Part shown: piece after piece, positions 53,932 to 62,251 of the stretch
How the letters are laid out: each line of letters opens with the position of its first letter
Numbering within the stretch: the stretch's first letter is position 1
From: an uncultured Sphingomonadaceae bacterium
Lineage (GTDB): Bacteria; Pseudomonadota; Alphaproteobacteria; Sphingomonadales; Sphingomonadaceae
Assembly (NCBI GenBank): GCA_937995515.1
Contig: CALKJZ010000003.1
Coordinates: 1-64,000 of the forward strand
Direction: 5' to 3'
Length of the DNA: 64,000 nucleotides
Translations under genes and position numbers: made by a program
Notes under the pieces: model-generated
What the model saw: the letters and a program-made list of their open reading frames with translations, nothing else
The model's database searches: none
Told to the model about the DNA's origin: nothing

Positions 53932-54744
53932 TCAGCCGCTGCAGAGCGCCTCGACGAAGGCTCTCACCTTCTGCGATTTCCATTGCGGCGCGGGCGCGCA
54001 CAGCCAGAAGCTGGCGTCTGCGGCGCGCGGGGCGCCGCGCGTCTCCAGCCGGCCGGCCGCGAGGTGCGCCTCGGCCAGGAGGGGCGGCACGTCGGCGGTG
54101 CCAAGGCCGGCGAGTGCGAGATCGAGTGCGGTTCCGGCATGGTCGACACGGATGGCGCCAGCATCGACACGGATGGCGCCAGCGCCAGCGCCCTCCCCCT
54201 GCCAGAGGATCGGCCGGTCGGGCGCGCCGGGGGCAGCGACGGCGACGAGCGCCGGCTCGGCCAGCCGGCGCCCGAAGATGCCCTCGGCATCGGGATCGGG
54301 GCCGAAGGAGAGGGCGAGATCAAGGTTCGCCTCGGCGAAATCCGCCGGGCCGTCGAGCGGCAGCAGCCGCACGGCACCTTGCGGATTGGCGGCCACCCAG
54401 CGGCCGAGGCGGGCCGGGAGCCAGTGGGCGAGCGCCGGGCGCGCAACCGCCATGGTGAGCCGGCCCGCGGCCTGGCCGGCCTGCAGGTGGCGCACGCACT
54501 CCTCGAGCGCTGCAAAGCCCGCCCGCAGGGCCGCAATCGAATCCGCGGCCTCCGGGGTCAGCTCCAGCCCGCGCGGGGTGCGGCGGAACAGGATGACGCC
54601 GAGCGTCTCCTCCAGGGCCCGGATCTGCTGGCCGACGGCTGCCGGTGTGACGGCGAGATCCTCGGCCGCGCGGGTGAACGAGAGGGTGCGCGCGGCCGCA
54701 TCGAAGACGCGCAGCGCATTGAGCGGCAGGAGCGACCGGCGCAC
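53932..54744 (-). CDS. LysR-family transcriptional regulator (GcvA-like)
   Basis: A 270-residue regulator. The N-terminal helix-turn-helix is LPLNALRVFDAAARTLSFTRAAEDLAVTPAAVGQQIRALEE (residues ~6-46), followed by LGVILFRRTPRGLELTPEA, as in GcvA/AmpR-type members. The effector domain (residues ~90-270) has GRLTMAVARPALAHWLPARL and a 7-residue tandem duplication GAIRVDAGAIRVDH in its middle. I chose GTG 54744 because it lies four bases after the apaG stop and gives the family N-terminus. It follows metZ and apaG on the same strand, so it may be made with them. The target is unknown. Confidence 0.87.
   Translation of the reverse strand: MRRSLLPLNALRVFDAAARTLSFTRAAEDLAVTPAAVGQQIRALEETLGVILFRRTPRGLELTPEAADSIAALRAGFAALEECVRHLQAGQAAGRLTMAVARPALAHWLPARLGRWVAANPQGAVRLLPLDGPADFAEANLDLALSFGPDPDAEGIFGRRLAEPALVAVAAPGAPDRPILWQGEGAGAGAIRVDAGAIRVDHAGTALDLALAGLGTADVPPLLAEAHLAAGRLETRGAPRAADASFWLCAPAPQWKSQKVRAFVEALCSG
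54143..54184. repeat. 21-base in-frame tandem duplication in the LysR gene
   Basis: TCGACACGGATGGCGCCAGC plus one base occurs at 54143-54163 and 54164-54184, with 20 of 21 bases identical. On the coding (minus) strand it doubles seven residues in the effector domain. Confidence 0.85.
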
Positions 54745-54748
54745 GGGC

Positions 54749-55156
54749 CTAGTGGGCGCTGCGCCGCGAGGCCGGCGAGACGAGATCGAAGGCGGGAATG
54801 GCGACGCGGAAGGCAAGGCCGCCCTCGTCGACCATGCCATAGCTTCCCTCCATCTGCCCCGAAGGCGTGCTGAGCGGGCAGCCGGAGACATAATCGAAGG
54901 ATTCGCCCGGCGCGATGACGGGCTGCTCGCCGACCACGCCGGCGCCGGACACTTCCTGCCGGCGGCCGCGCGCATCGGTGATGATCCAGTGCCGGTCGAT
55001 CAGCTGCACGGCGCGGTCGGTGCCATTCTCGATGCGCACATGATAGTGCCACATGAAGCGACCCTCGGCCGGGTCGCTCTCGTGCGTGGCATAGTGCGGC
55101 TGCACGCGCACGGTGATGCCGTCGGTCTCGGCGGCATAGTGGAACAGGGCGCGCAT
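54749..55156 (-). CDS. apaG: ApaG-domain protein
   Basis: A 135-residue fibronectin-like beta-sandwich protein. VRVQPHYATHESDPAEGRFMWHYHVRIEN, LIDRHWIITDARGRRQEVSGAGVVGEQPVIAPGESF and SGCPLSTPSGQMEGSYGM, given here as the residue ~15-115 landmarks, make the family certain. ApaG is linked to cobalt/magnesium resistance and nucleotide metabolism in enterobacteria, but its molecular role is unclear. It starts three bases after the metZ stop, so it is probably co-transcribed with it. The corA gene at 61 kb is another cobalt/magnesium-linked gene in the window. Confidence 0.94.
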   Translation of the reverse strand: MRALFHYAAETDGITVRVQPHYATHESDPAEGRFMWHYHVRIENGTDRAVQLIDRHWIITDARGRRQEVSGAGVVGEQPVIAPGESFDYVSGCPLSTPSGQMEGSYGMVDEGGLAFRVAIPAFDLVSPASRRSAH

Positions 55157-55159
55157 GGC

Positions 55160-56365
55160 TCAGAGCCCGGCCCGGCCGAGCGCCTGGTCGAGATCCTCGA
55201 TCAGATCCTCCGGATCCTCGAGCCCGACCGAGAGGCGCAGCATGTCCTCGGTGATACCCATGGCGAGGCGGACCTCCTCCGAGACGCTGGCGTGGGTGGT
55301 GGATGCCGGGTGCGTCATCAGCGTGCGCGAATCGCCCACATTGTTGGAAATGTCGATGAGCGCGAGCGAATCGAGGACGGCATGGGCGCGGGCGCGGCCA
55401 CCGCCAACCCAGAGCGCCATGATCGTGCCCCCGGCCGCCATCTGCCGCATCGCCAGCCCATGCTGCGGGTGCGAGGGAAGGCCGGGGTAGAGAAGGCGCA
55501 CCCTGCCCTCGAGCGCCTGCGCGACCTTCTGCGCATTTGCACAGGCGCGCATCACGCGCAGCTCCAGTGTCTCGAGCGACTTCAGCACCACCCAGGCGTT
55601 GAAGGGCGAGAGCACCGGGCCGGTGTGGCGGGTAAACGCAAGCAAGGTCTCCTCGATCCACTGGCGGCTGCCGGCAATCGCGCCGGCGAGCACCCGGCCC
55701 TGGCCATCCATCAGCTTGGTGGCGGAATGGGCGACGACATCCGCGCCGAGTTCGAGCGGCCGCTGGAGGATGGGCGAGGCAAAGGCATTGTCGACGATGA
55801 CAAGCGCGCCGGCGGCCCGCCCGATCGCCGCCACCTCCGCGATGTCGATGATGTCGAGCGTGGGGTTGGCCGGTGTCTCGAGGAAGAAGGCGCGCGTGTT
55901 CCTGCGGATGGCATTGGCCCAGGCGGCCGGATCGCGCCCGTCGACCACGGTCGTCTCAACGCCAAAGCGCGGCAGGATGGTATCGACCAGCACCCGGCAC
56001 GAGCCGAACAGCGCCCGGCCGGCCACCAGATGGTCGCCGGCCGAGAGGTGGCTCATGAGCGCGGCCGTCATCGCCGCCATGCCGCTTGCCGTGCAGCGCG
56101 CCGCCTCGGCGCCCTCGAGCAGCGCGATCCGCTCTTCCAGCATCTCGACCGTCGGGTTCTGCAGGCGGGAATAGGTCATGCCCGCGGCCTCGCCGCGGAA
56201 CCGGGCCGCAGCCTCCCCGGCGTTGTCGTAGCAGTAGCCGGAGGTGAGGAAAATGGCCTCGCTGGTCTCCCCATGGGCCGAGCGGGCCGTGCCGCCGCGC
56301 ACCGCGCGGGTGGCCGGGCGCCAGCGCATGGTCGTCGAGCGGTCCTGACCGGTGTGCGGCTTCAT
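55160..56365 (-). CDS. metZ: O-succinylhomoserine sulfhydrylase
   Basis: A 401-residue PLP enzyme that makes homocysteine from O-succinylhomoserine and sulfide. GETSEAIFLTSGYCYDNAGEAAARF is the MetZ-specific lead (residues ~32-56). TYSRLQNPTVEMLEERIALLEGAEAARCTASGMAAMTAAL covers residues ~64-103. ETPANPTLDIIDI follows, and AHSATKLMDGQGRVLAGA holds the PLP Lys. The GDSRTLMTHPASTTHASVS tail is typical. It heads the leftward metZ-apaG-lysR cluster. I looked for a SAM-II riboswitch upstream and did not find one. Confidence 0.94.
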   Translation of the reverse strand: MKPHTGQDRSTTMRWRPATRAVRGGTARSAHGETSEAIFLTSGYCYDNAGEAAARFRGEAAGMTYSRLQNPTVEMLEERIALLEGAEAARCTASGMAAMTAALMSHLSAGDHLVAGRALFGSCRVLVDTILPRFGVETTVVDGRDPAAWANAIRRNTRAFFLETPANPTLDIIDIAEVAAIGRAAGALVIVDNAFASPILQRPLELGADVVAHSATKLMDGQGRVLAGAIAGSRQWIEETLLAFTRHTGPVLSPFNAWVVLKSLETLELRVMRACANAQKVAQALEGRVRLLYPGLPSHPQHGLAMRQMAAGGTIMALWVGGGRARAHAVLDSLALIDISNNVGDSRTLMTHPASTTHASVSEEVRLAMGITEDMLRLSVGLEDPEDLIEDLDQALGRAGL

Positions 56366-56481
56366 GGGGCCTGCCTAGGCCGCCTCGGCCCCGGCTTCAA
56401 CCCAAGCCGCAGGCGGCAGGTGGTGGACAAGCCCCCGCCCCTGCCATTAAGGGCGGCCAGCGCAACGAAGGCGGGTCTGGC

Positions 56482-57123
56482 ATGCGGGCATGGGGCTATA
56501 TTCTTGGCTTGGGAACCGTGGCAGCGGGGCTCGGCATGGTGGTGAACAGCTTCGGCGAGGGTGCGCAGGCGCAGACCAAGGCGCAGGCCACCGCAGCCGG
56601 GCCCGCCGCGCCTGCCAAGCCTGGGCGTACGGGCGCGCCTGCGGCCAGCGTCTACGACATCACGCTGACCCGCATCGATGGCCGGCCCCTGCCCCTTTCG
56701 GCCTTTCGCGGGCAGGTGATGCTGGTTGTCAACACCGCCTCCAAATGCGGGTTCACGCCGCAGTATGAGGGGCTGGTGAAGCTGCAGGAGCGCTATGCCG
56801 GGCGCGGATTTACGGTGATCGGCATTCCCTCGGCCGACTTCGGCGGCCAGGAGTTTGGCAGCAACAGCGAAATCCGGCAGTTCTGCGAGACCCGGTTTGG
56901 CGTGAACTTCCCGATGACCGAGCGCCTGCGGGTGACCGGGGACGAGGCGAACCCCTTCCACCGCCATGCGCGCGCGGCGCTTGCGCGCAACAATGTGCCG
57001 CAGTGGAACTTCCACAAGTTTCTGGTGGACCGGGAAGGCCGGGTGATCGCCGGCTTCGGCTCGCGCGTCGATCCGCTCTCGCCCGAGCTTGCGCGCGCGA
57101 TCGACGCGGCGCTCGGCTCGTGA
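56482..57123 (+). CDS. Exported glutathione peroxidase
   Basis: A 213-residue thiol peroxidase of the glutathione-peroxidase family with an N-terminal hydrophobic segment (YILGLGTVAAGLGMVVN), then an Ala/Lys/Pro linker. VNTASKCGFTPQYEGL holds the peroxidatic Cys. GIPSADFGGQEFGSN carries the conserved Gln (FGGQE), and PQWNFHKFLVDREGRV the conserved Trp-Asn-Phe. The segment could be a cleaved signal or a membrane anchor. Most bacterial homologues are cytoplasmic, so an envelope location is notable. Its stop overlaps the start of a lipoprotein gene (GTGA). Confidence 0.9.
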   Translation: MRAWGYILGLGTVAAGLGMVVNSFGEGAQAQTKAQATAAGPAAPAKPGRTGAPAASVYDITLTRIDGRPLPLSAFRGQVMLVVNTASKCGFTPQYEGLVKLQERYAGRGFTVIGIPSADFGGQEFGSNSEIRQFCETRFGVNFPMTERLRVTGDEANPFHRHARAALARNNVPQWNFHKFLVDREGRVIAGFGSRVDPLSPELARAIDAALGS

Positions 57124-57557
57124 GCGCCCTGCGCCCGGCTGGCCTTGCCGCGCTGCTGCTGGCAGCCTGCGGGCCGACGGAGACGACGCCCGAGAAGGCG
57201 GCGGCCGACCTTGCGCGCGCGCGGCCGCTGGAAGAGCTTCCCACCAACCCCAATGTGACGGTGACGGGCACCCGCGCCTTCCAGTGCGACGGCGATTTCC
57301 CGGTGACCGCCATCTACGGCACCGGGCCAGAGGGCGAGCCGGACGTGGCGCTGGTGATCATGGGCCAGAGCCTGCGCCTCCAGCAGGTCAAGGCTGCCTC
57401 GGGCGCGCGCTTCCAGGGCGTGCCAGGCCTCCAGCCCGATCAGGGCGTGGTGTGGTGGGAAAAGGGCGACGAGGCGCTGCTGATGTCCTTCCCGTGGGAC
57501 AGCGCCGACCCGATGGCGGATGCCAGGGTCGAGCGGACCTGCCGGCTGAAGAGCTGA
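57120..57557 (+). CDS. Lipoprotein with MliC-like (lysozyme inhibitor) domain
   Basis: A 145-residue lipoprotein starting at GTG 57120 inside the GPx stop. The signal ends LAALLLAAC, a canonical lipobox (LAAC). The C-terminal part has FQCDGDFPVTAIYGTG, LVIMGQSLRLQQVKAASGARF and VVWWEKGDEALLMS, ending in RTC. This is the C...SGAR(Y/F)...WxKG...C pattern of the MliC lysozyme-inhibitor family, with an insert between SGAR and W. Known MliC proteins block host c-type lysozyme. The assignment is by motif only. Coupled to the exported peroxidase, which suggests an envelope-stress pair. Confidence 0.72.
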   Translation: MSALRPAGLAALLLAACGPTETTPEKAAADLARARPLEELPTNPNVTVTGTRAFQCDGDFPVTAIYGTGPEGEPDVALVIMGQSLRLQQVKAASGARFQGVPGLQPDQGVVWWEKGDEALLMSFPWDSADPMADARVERTCRLKS

Positions 57558-57560
57558 GCC

Positions 57561-59039
57561 TCAGGCCGCGCGCGCCCGGTCGCGCGCCGCCATGGCCTCG
57601 GCGATCCGGCCGGCCTCGGCGGCCGACATGCCGAGACCGAGGCGCGTGCGCCGCCACAGCACATCCTCGGGGGTGGCGGCCCATTCGCGATCCATCATGT
57701 GGGCGATCTCCGCCTCGAAGAGGGTGCCGAGCCGCGCGCCGAGGCCCGCGTCGAGCAGCGCCTCGGCCTCGGTGCCCCACAGCCGGGCGAGGCGGCGGAC
57801 GATCGCCGGATCGTGATCGGGGTGGGCGGCGACGAGGCCGGCCTCGAAGGCGGCAAAATCGCGATCGGGCGTGCCGCCCGGCGTGCGCGGGATGTCGCCG
57901 CCGGGAAGCGGCACGCCGGCTGTCCAGCGGCGGGTGCGGGGGGCCACCGCCTTCAGCACATCCTCGGCGAGCAGGCGGCAGGTGGTCAGCTTGCCGCCGA
58001 CGACGGTGAGCGTTGCCGTGTCGTGCCGCACGAGCTTCCAGTCGCGCGTGGTCTCGCGCTCGCCCTTGCCGGGCTCGAGCACCAGCGGGCGCACGCCGGC
58101 GAAGCGGTGGACGATGTCGCCGGGTGCCAGCGGGCGGGCGAGGACGGCGTTGGCCGCAGCAAGGAGATAGTCCTCCTCCGCCCGGGTGCAGCCGATGCCG
58201 CCGGGCGAATCGACCGGGGTTTCGGTGGTGCCGATGAGCGAATGGGCGGCACCCAGCGGGATGACGAAGACGATCCGCCCGTCCGGCTGCTGGAGCATCC
58301 ACGCATCCGCGCCGCGGTTCACGCGCCGGGTGACGATGTGCGCCCCCTGGACGAGCCGCAGGCGCGGCGGATCGGGAAGGCGCAGCACGTCGCGCGCGAC
58401 CGTCTCGGCCCAGGGGCCGGCGCAGTTGACGAGGACGCGCCCGGCGAGCTTGCGACCCGAGGCGAGGGTGAGAACCCAGGCCCCGCCCTCCCGCCGGGCG
58501 GCGGCCACGCCGTCGCGCAGGTGGATGGCGGCGCCGCGCGCGGCGGCATCGCGGGCGTGCAGCACCACGAGCCGGGCGTCATCCGTCCAGCCATCCCAGA
58601 AGCGGAAGGCCGAGACGAGCTCGTGCCGCAGCGCCGCGGCGGCGGGCTGTTGGCGGAGCGCCACGCGCGCCGAGGCCGGAAAGGCGCGGCGGCTGGCGAG
58701 ATGGTCGTAGAGGAACAGCCCGAGGCGGAGCTGCCAGGCCGGCCGGCCGCCGGGCACAAGCGGCAAGAGGAAGGGGATCGGCCGGGAGAGATGCGGTGCC
58801 GCAGCCAGCAGGACCTCGCGCTCGGCAAGCGCCTTGCGCACCAGCCCGAACGCCCCGAACTCGAGGTAGCGCAGGCCGCCGTGGATGAGGCGCGTGGAGG
58901 CCGAGGATGTCCCCGAGGCGAGATCGCCCCGTTCGACGAGTGCAACCGAAAGGCCGCGCCCAGCGGCGTCGCGGGCGACGGCCGCGCCGTTGATGCCGCC
59001 ACCGATCACCACGAGGTCCCGGATGTCGTCCGCGCTCAT
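57561..59039 (-). CDS. glpD: Aerobic glycerol-3-phosphate dehydrogenase
   Basis: A 492-residue FAD enzyme at the inner membrane that oxidises sn-glycerol-3-phosphate and passes electrons to quinone. LVVIGGGINGAAVARDAAGRGLSVALVERGD (residues ~8-38) is the FAD motif. GTSSASTRLIHGGLRYLEFG and VNCAGPWAETVARDVL follow. KLVRHDTATLTVVGGKLTTCRLLAEDVLKA spans the substrate region, and the C-terminal alpha-helical domain is present. Start at 59039 (MSADDIRDL). No other glp gene is nearby. Confidence 0.95.
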   Translation of the reverse strand: MSADDIRDLVVIGGGINGAAVARDAAGRGLSVALVERGDLASGTSSASTRLIHGGLRYLEFGAFGLVRKALAEREVLLAAAPHLSRPIPFLLPLVPGGRPAWQLRLGLFLYDHLASRRAFPASARVALRQQPAAAALRHELVSAFRFWDGWTDDARLVVLHARDAAARGAAIHLRDGVAAARREGGAWVLTLASGRKLAGRVLVNCAGPWAETVARDVLRLPDPPRLRLVQGAHIVTRRVNRGADAWMLQQPDGRIVFVIPLGAAHSLIGTTETPVDSPGGIGCTRAEEDYLLAAANAVLARPLAPGDIVHRFAGVRPLVLEPGKGERETTRDWKLVRHDTATLTVVGGKLTTCRLLAEDVLKAVAPRTRRWTAGVPLPGGDIPRTPGGTPDRDFAAFEAGLVAAHPDHDPAIVRRLARLWGTEAEALLDAGLGARLGTLFEAEIAHMMDREWAATPEDVLWRRTRLGLGMSAAEAGRIAEAMAARDRARAA

Positions 59040-59083
59040 GGCGCCGGCGATAGCGGTGCGGCAGCCGGCCGTCGAGGCGGGGG

Positions 59084-60244
59084 TCAGAAGAGCGAGGGCT
59101 GGCGCGGGTCGGCGCCCGGCCTTGCGCCCCCGTCCTCCTTGCATCCGGCCTGCTTGGCCCGAAGCCGCGTGCCGACGGCCGCCGCATCGCCGGGCCTTCG
59201 GACTCCGGGCCTTCGGAACAGGTCGGTGCGCAGCTTCGGCATGGGGCCGTCGAGCCCGAGCCGGGCGCGCGCGACGGCAAGGCGGCGCGCCAGCAGCTCC
59301 GCCCACGCGCCCTCGCCGCGCATTCGGCTGCCGAAGCGCGGATCGTTGAGCCGGCCGCCGCGCATCCCCCGGATCGCGGAGAGCACATGCGCCCGCGCAT
59401 CGGGCCGGTGGGCGGCAAGCCAGGCCTCGAAAAGGGGTGCGACCTCGTGCGGCAGGCGCAGGGCGAGCGCCGTGGCGTGCCGCGCGCCAGCCGCAGCGGC
59501 AGCCGCGAGCAGGGCTTCGAGCTCGTGATCGTTGAGCGCGGGGATCATCGGCGAGGCGGAGACGGCCACCGGCACGCCCGCTCCTGCAAGGCCGCGGATG
59601 GCGGCGAGCCGGCGGTGCGGGGCGGCCGCGCGCGGCTCCATGGCGCGGGCGAGCGCCGGGTCGAGCGTGGTGAGCGAGACCATCACGAGGACGAGGCCGC
59701 GCGCGGCCAGCGGCCGCAGCAGGTCGAGGTCACGCAGCACGCGGTCGGACTTGGTGGTGACGGACACGGGATGGCCTGTCTCGAGGCAGAGCTCCAGCAC
59801 CGCGCGGGTGATGCGGAAGCGGGCTTCGACCGGCTGGTAGGGATCGGTGTTGGTGCCCATCGCAAGCACCGCCGGCCGGTAGGCAGGCCGGGCGAAGGCC
59901 GCGCGCAGGAGCGCCGGGCCATCGGGCTTGGCAAACAGGCGGCTTTCGAAATCGAGCCCCGGCGAAAGGCCGTGGAAGGCATGCGTCGGCCGCGCGAAGC
60001 AGTAGATGCAGCCATGCTCGCAGCCGCGATAGGCGTTGAAGCTGCGGTCGAAGGGAATGTCGGGGCTGTCGTTGCGGGTCAGCACCGAGCGCGGGCGCTC
60101 GATCGTCACCGTGATGCGCAGCGGCGGGCGGTCCTCGTGGGCGTGGGCCCAGTCCTGCCAGTCGCCCCAGGGCTCGCGCGCCAGGTCGTCGAAGCGGGTG
60201 GAGAGCCGGTTGTCTGTCGCGCCGCGCCGCATGGACGCGAACAT
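59084..60244 (-). CDS. PA0069-family radical SAM protein
   Basis: A 386-residue radical SAM protein. RGCEHGCIYCFARPTHAF is the CxxxCxxC cluster motif (around residue 76). DSPDIPFDRSFNAY before it and AMGTNTDPYQPVE after it are marks of the PA0069/SplB-like group. SVTTKSDRVLRDLDLL and SASPMIPALNDHELEALL follow. The reaction is unknown; some distant relatives repair DNA photoproducts. The start at 60244 (MFASMRRGATDNRL) was preferred, and a second ATG at 60232 is possible. It ends with QPSLF. Downstream of the small membrane protein and corA on the same strand. Confidence 0.9.
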   Translation of the reverse strand: MFASMRRGATDNRLSTRFDDLAREPWGDWQDWAHAHEDRPPLRITVTIERPRSVLTRNDSPDIPFDRSFNAYRGCEHGCIYCFARPTHAFHGLSPGLDFESRLFAKPDGPALLRAAFARPAYRPAVLAMGTNTDPYQPVEARFRITRAVLELCLETGHPVSVTTKSDRVLRDLDLLRPLAARGLVLVMVSLTTLDPALARAMEPRAAAPHRRLAAIRGLAGAGVPVAVSASPMIPALNDHELEALLAAAAAAGARHATALALRLPHEVAPLFEAWLAAHRPDARAHVLSAIRGMRGGRLNDPRFGSRMRGEGAWAELLARRLAVARARLGLDGPMPKLRTDLFRRPGVRRPGDAAAVGTRLRAKQAGCKEDGGARPGADPRQPSLF

Positions 60245-60270
60245 AACAGGAACAGATGCGCGGTTCCAGC

Positions 60271-60651
60271 CTAGCCCGGCGGCACGAGGCCAATGGCCTC
60301 CAGAACCAGCGCCTGCACCAGCGATGCGCCAAGCCAGAGCAGCGCATCGGCGAGCGCCGACGAAAGGGGCGTCCGGCGCAGCACGAGGGTGGCCGCAACG
60401 CTCGGCAGCACGAAGCCCGCCCAGATGACGGCGGGCGTCGCGGCGACCATCACCGCGCGCGGCGCCTCTTGCGGCGCGAGGATGAGCGCGCCGGCGAGGA
60501 TGGCGCAGAGCCAGGCCTGCGCCACCAGCAGCAGCAGGGCCGGGCCGGTGCCCGGGCTGCGGCGGCGGGCACGCAGCCACAGCAGGCTGAGCGCATAGCC
60601 CGCCGCGGTTGCCGCAAGGATCGGGGCGAGGTTGAGCCAGATGTAGATCAG
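60271..60651 (-). CDS. Small membrane protein, apparently CTG-started, coupled to corA
   Basis: A 126-residue, four-segment membrane protein: IYIWLNLAPILAATAAGYAL, ALLLLVAQAWLCAILAGALI, AATPAVIWAGFVLPSVAATLV and ALLWLGASLVQALVLEAIG. The pattern resembles the DUF1761-type membrane proteins (weak). No ATG, GTG or TTG precedes the first segment in frame. A CTG at 60651-60649 overlaps the corA stop exactly as ATG does in ATGA overlaps, and GGAAGGG (60664-60658) lies six bases before it. The nearest ordinary start, GTG 60525, would cut off the first segment and part of the second. I therefore propose a CTG start or a recently mutated ATG. Confidence 0.6.
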   Translation of the reverse strand: MIYIWLNLAPILAATAAGYALSLLWLRARRRSPGTGPALLLLVAQAWLCAILAGALILAPQEAPRAVMVAATPAVIWAGFVLPSVAATLVLRRTPLSSALADALLWLGASLVQALVLEAIGLVPPG

Positions 60652-61694
60652 AGCCAGCCCTTCCGCTTGAACAGGAGATAGGGGACAACCGAGGAGAGGA
60701 CCATCAGCAGCAGCGCGAGCGGATAGCCGAGCGGCCAGGCGAGCTCGGGCATGTGCTCGAAGTTCATGCCGTAGATGCTGGCCACCATGGTGGGCGGCAG
60801 CAGCACCACGGCTGCAACCGAGAAGATCTTGATGATCGCGCTCTGCTCGATCGAGATCCGGCCGACGGCGGCATCGAGCAGGAAGGCGACGTTCGAGAAC
60901 AGGAAGGCGCTGTTCTCGTTGAGCGACTGGATGTCGCGCTGGAGCGCCTTCAGGGCTTCGCGGTGCGCTTTGTCGCGCCGGCTGGCGGCGGCGGGGGGGT
61001 CGGCGTCCGCCTGCCCGGCGGCGGCAGCCGAGGCGACCCCCTTGCCAACGCCGGGGGCCATGGCGGGGACAGCGAGAAAGGTGACGGCGCGGCCCAGCGC
61101 GACCAGCGAATCATGGCATTTGGAGAGCACGAACTGGGTCATGCCGATCCGGCGCAGGATCTGGTTCAGGTCCTCCGTGGAAAGGCGGCGGTCGGCCGGG
61201 GCGCCGAAGATGCGCTGCGAGACGGCATCATTTTCCGCGCCCATGCGCTCGAGGATGTCGGCCGTGCGATCGACCGCGTGTTCGAGAATGCGCAGGAGCA
61301 GGGCCATGGAATCCGCCGGCGGCGGGGCGCGGCGCAGGCCCTGGGCGAGCTTGCGGAAGGCCTGCGGATCGCCGTAGCGCACGGTGACAAGGCGCCCGTC
61401 GGCGAGCACGAAGGTGACCGGCACGCTTCCCGGTGCCTCGCTTTCGATCCCGACCACGAGCGGCACCGTGATGTAGGTGGCGCCATCCTCGATGTAGGTG
61501 CGCGAGGTCGCCTCGATCTCGCCCATCTCGGCGCGGCTGGGAAGCGCGATCCCGAGCACCTCTTCGACCATCGGCTTTTCCCAGGCGAGCGGATCGGCGA
61601 CATCGATCCAGACGGCCGCGGCAAGCGGCGCCGGGTCGTCGGTCGGCGCGAGGACGAGCGGGCCGGTGCGGCCGGGGAAATAGGCGCTGAGCAT
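60648..61694 (-). CDS. corA: CorA-family magnesium/cobalt transporter
   Basis: A 348-residue divalent-cation channel subunit (pentamer). A large acidic N-terminal cytoplasmic domain of about 285 residues is followed by two C-terminal membrane segments. The first ends at the selectivity motif YGMNFEHMPEL (GMN), and the second precedes the short LFKRKGWL tail. An Ala/Gly/Asp-rich insert (about residues 220-245) is longer than usual. The start at 61694 (MLSAYFPGRTG) follows GGGGG. An ATG five codons earlier is possible. Its stop overlaps the presumed CTG start of the small membrane gene. Confidence 0.93.
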   Translation of the reverse strand: MLSAYFPGRTGPLVLAPTDDPAPLAAAVWIDVADPLAWEKPMVEEVLGIALPSRAEMGEIEATSRTYIEDGATYITVPLVVGIESEAPGSVPVTFVLADGRLVTVRYGDPQAFRKLAQGLRRAPPPADSMALLLRILEHAVDRTADILERMGAENDAVSQRIFGAPADRRLSTEDLNQILRRIGMTQFVLSKCHDSLVALGRAVTFLAVPAMAPGVGKGVASAAAAGQADADPPAAASRRDKAHREALKALQRDIQSLNENSAFLFSNVAFLLDAAVGRISIEQSAIIKIFSVAAVVLLPPTMVASIYGMNFEHMPELAWPLGYPLALLLMVLSSVVPYLLFKRKGWL

Positions 61695-61718
61695 GGGTGC
61701 GGCCCCCATGCGCCGGGA

Positions 61719-62246
<528 letters not shown>

Positions 62247-62251
62247 GGCGT

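Noticed and set aside
48065-54001. A minus-strand open frame of 1978 codons opposite dnaE2, argB and the nuclease gene
   Set aside because: In 70% G+C DNA stops are rare antisense to strongly biased codons. The frame is Arg/His/Gly-rich without motifs, and the plus-strand genes are certain. Only its last ~75 codons, outside the opposite genes, look protein-like (the PEP-CTERM relic).
56366-56481. Possible SAM-II riboswitch upstream of metZ
   Set aside because: Alphaproteobacterial met genes often carry one, so I compared the 116-base leader with the SAM-II consensus from memory and found neither the conserved loop nor the pseudoknot pairing.
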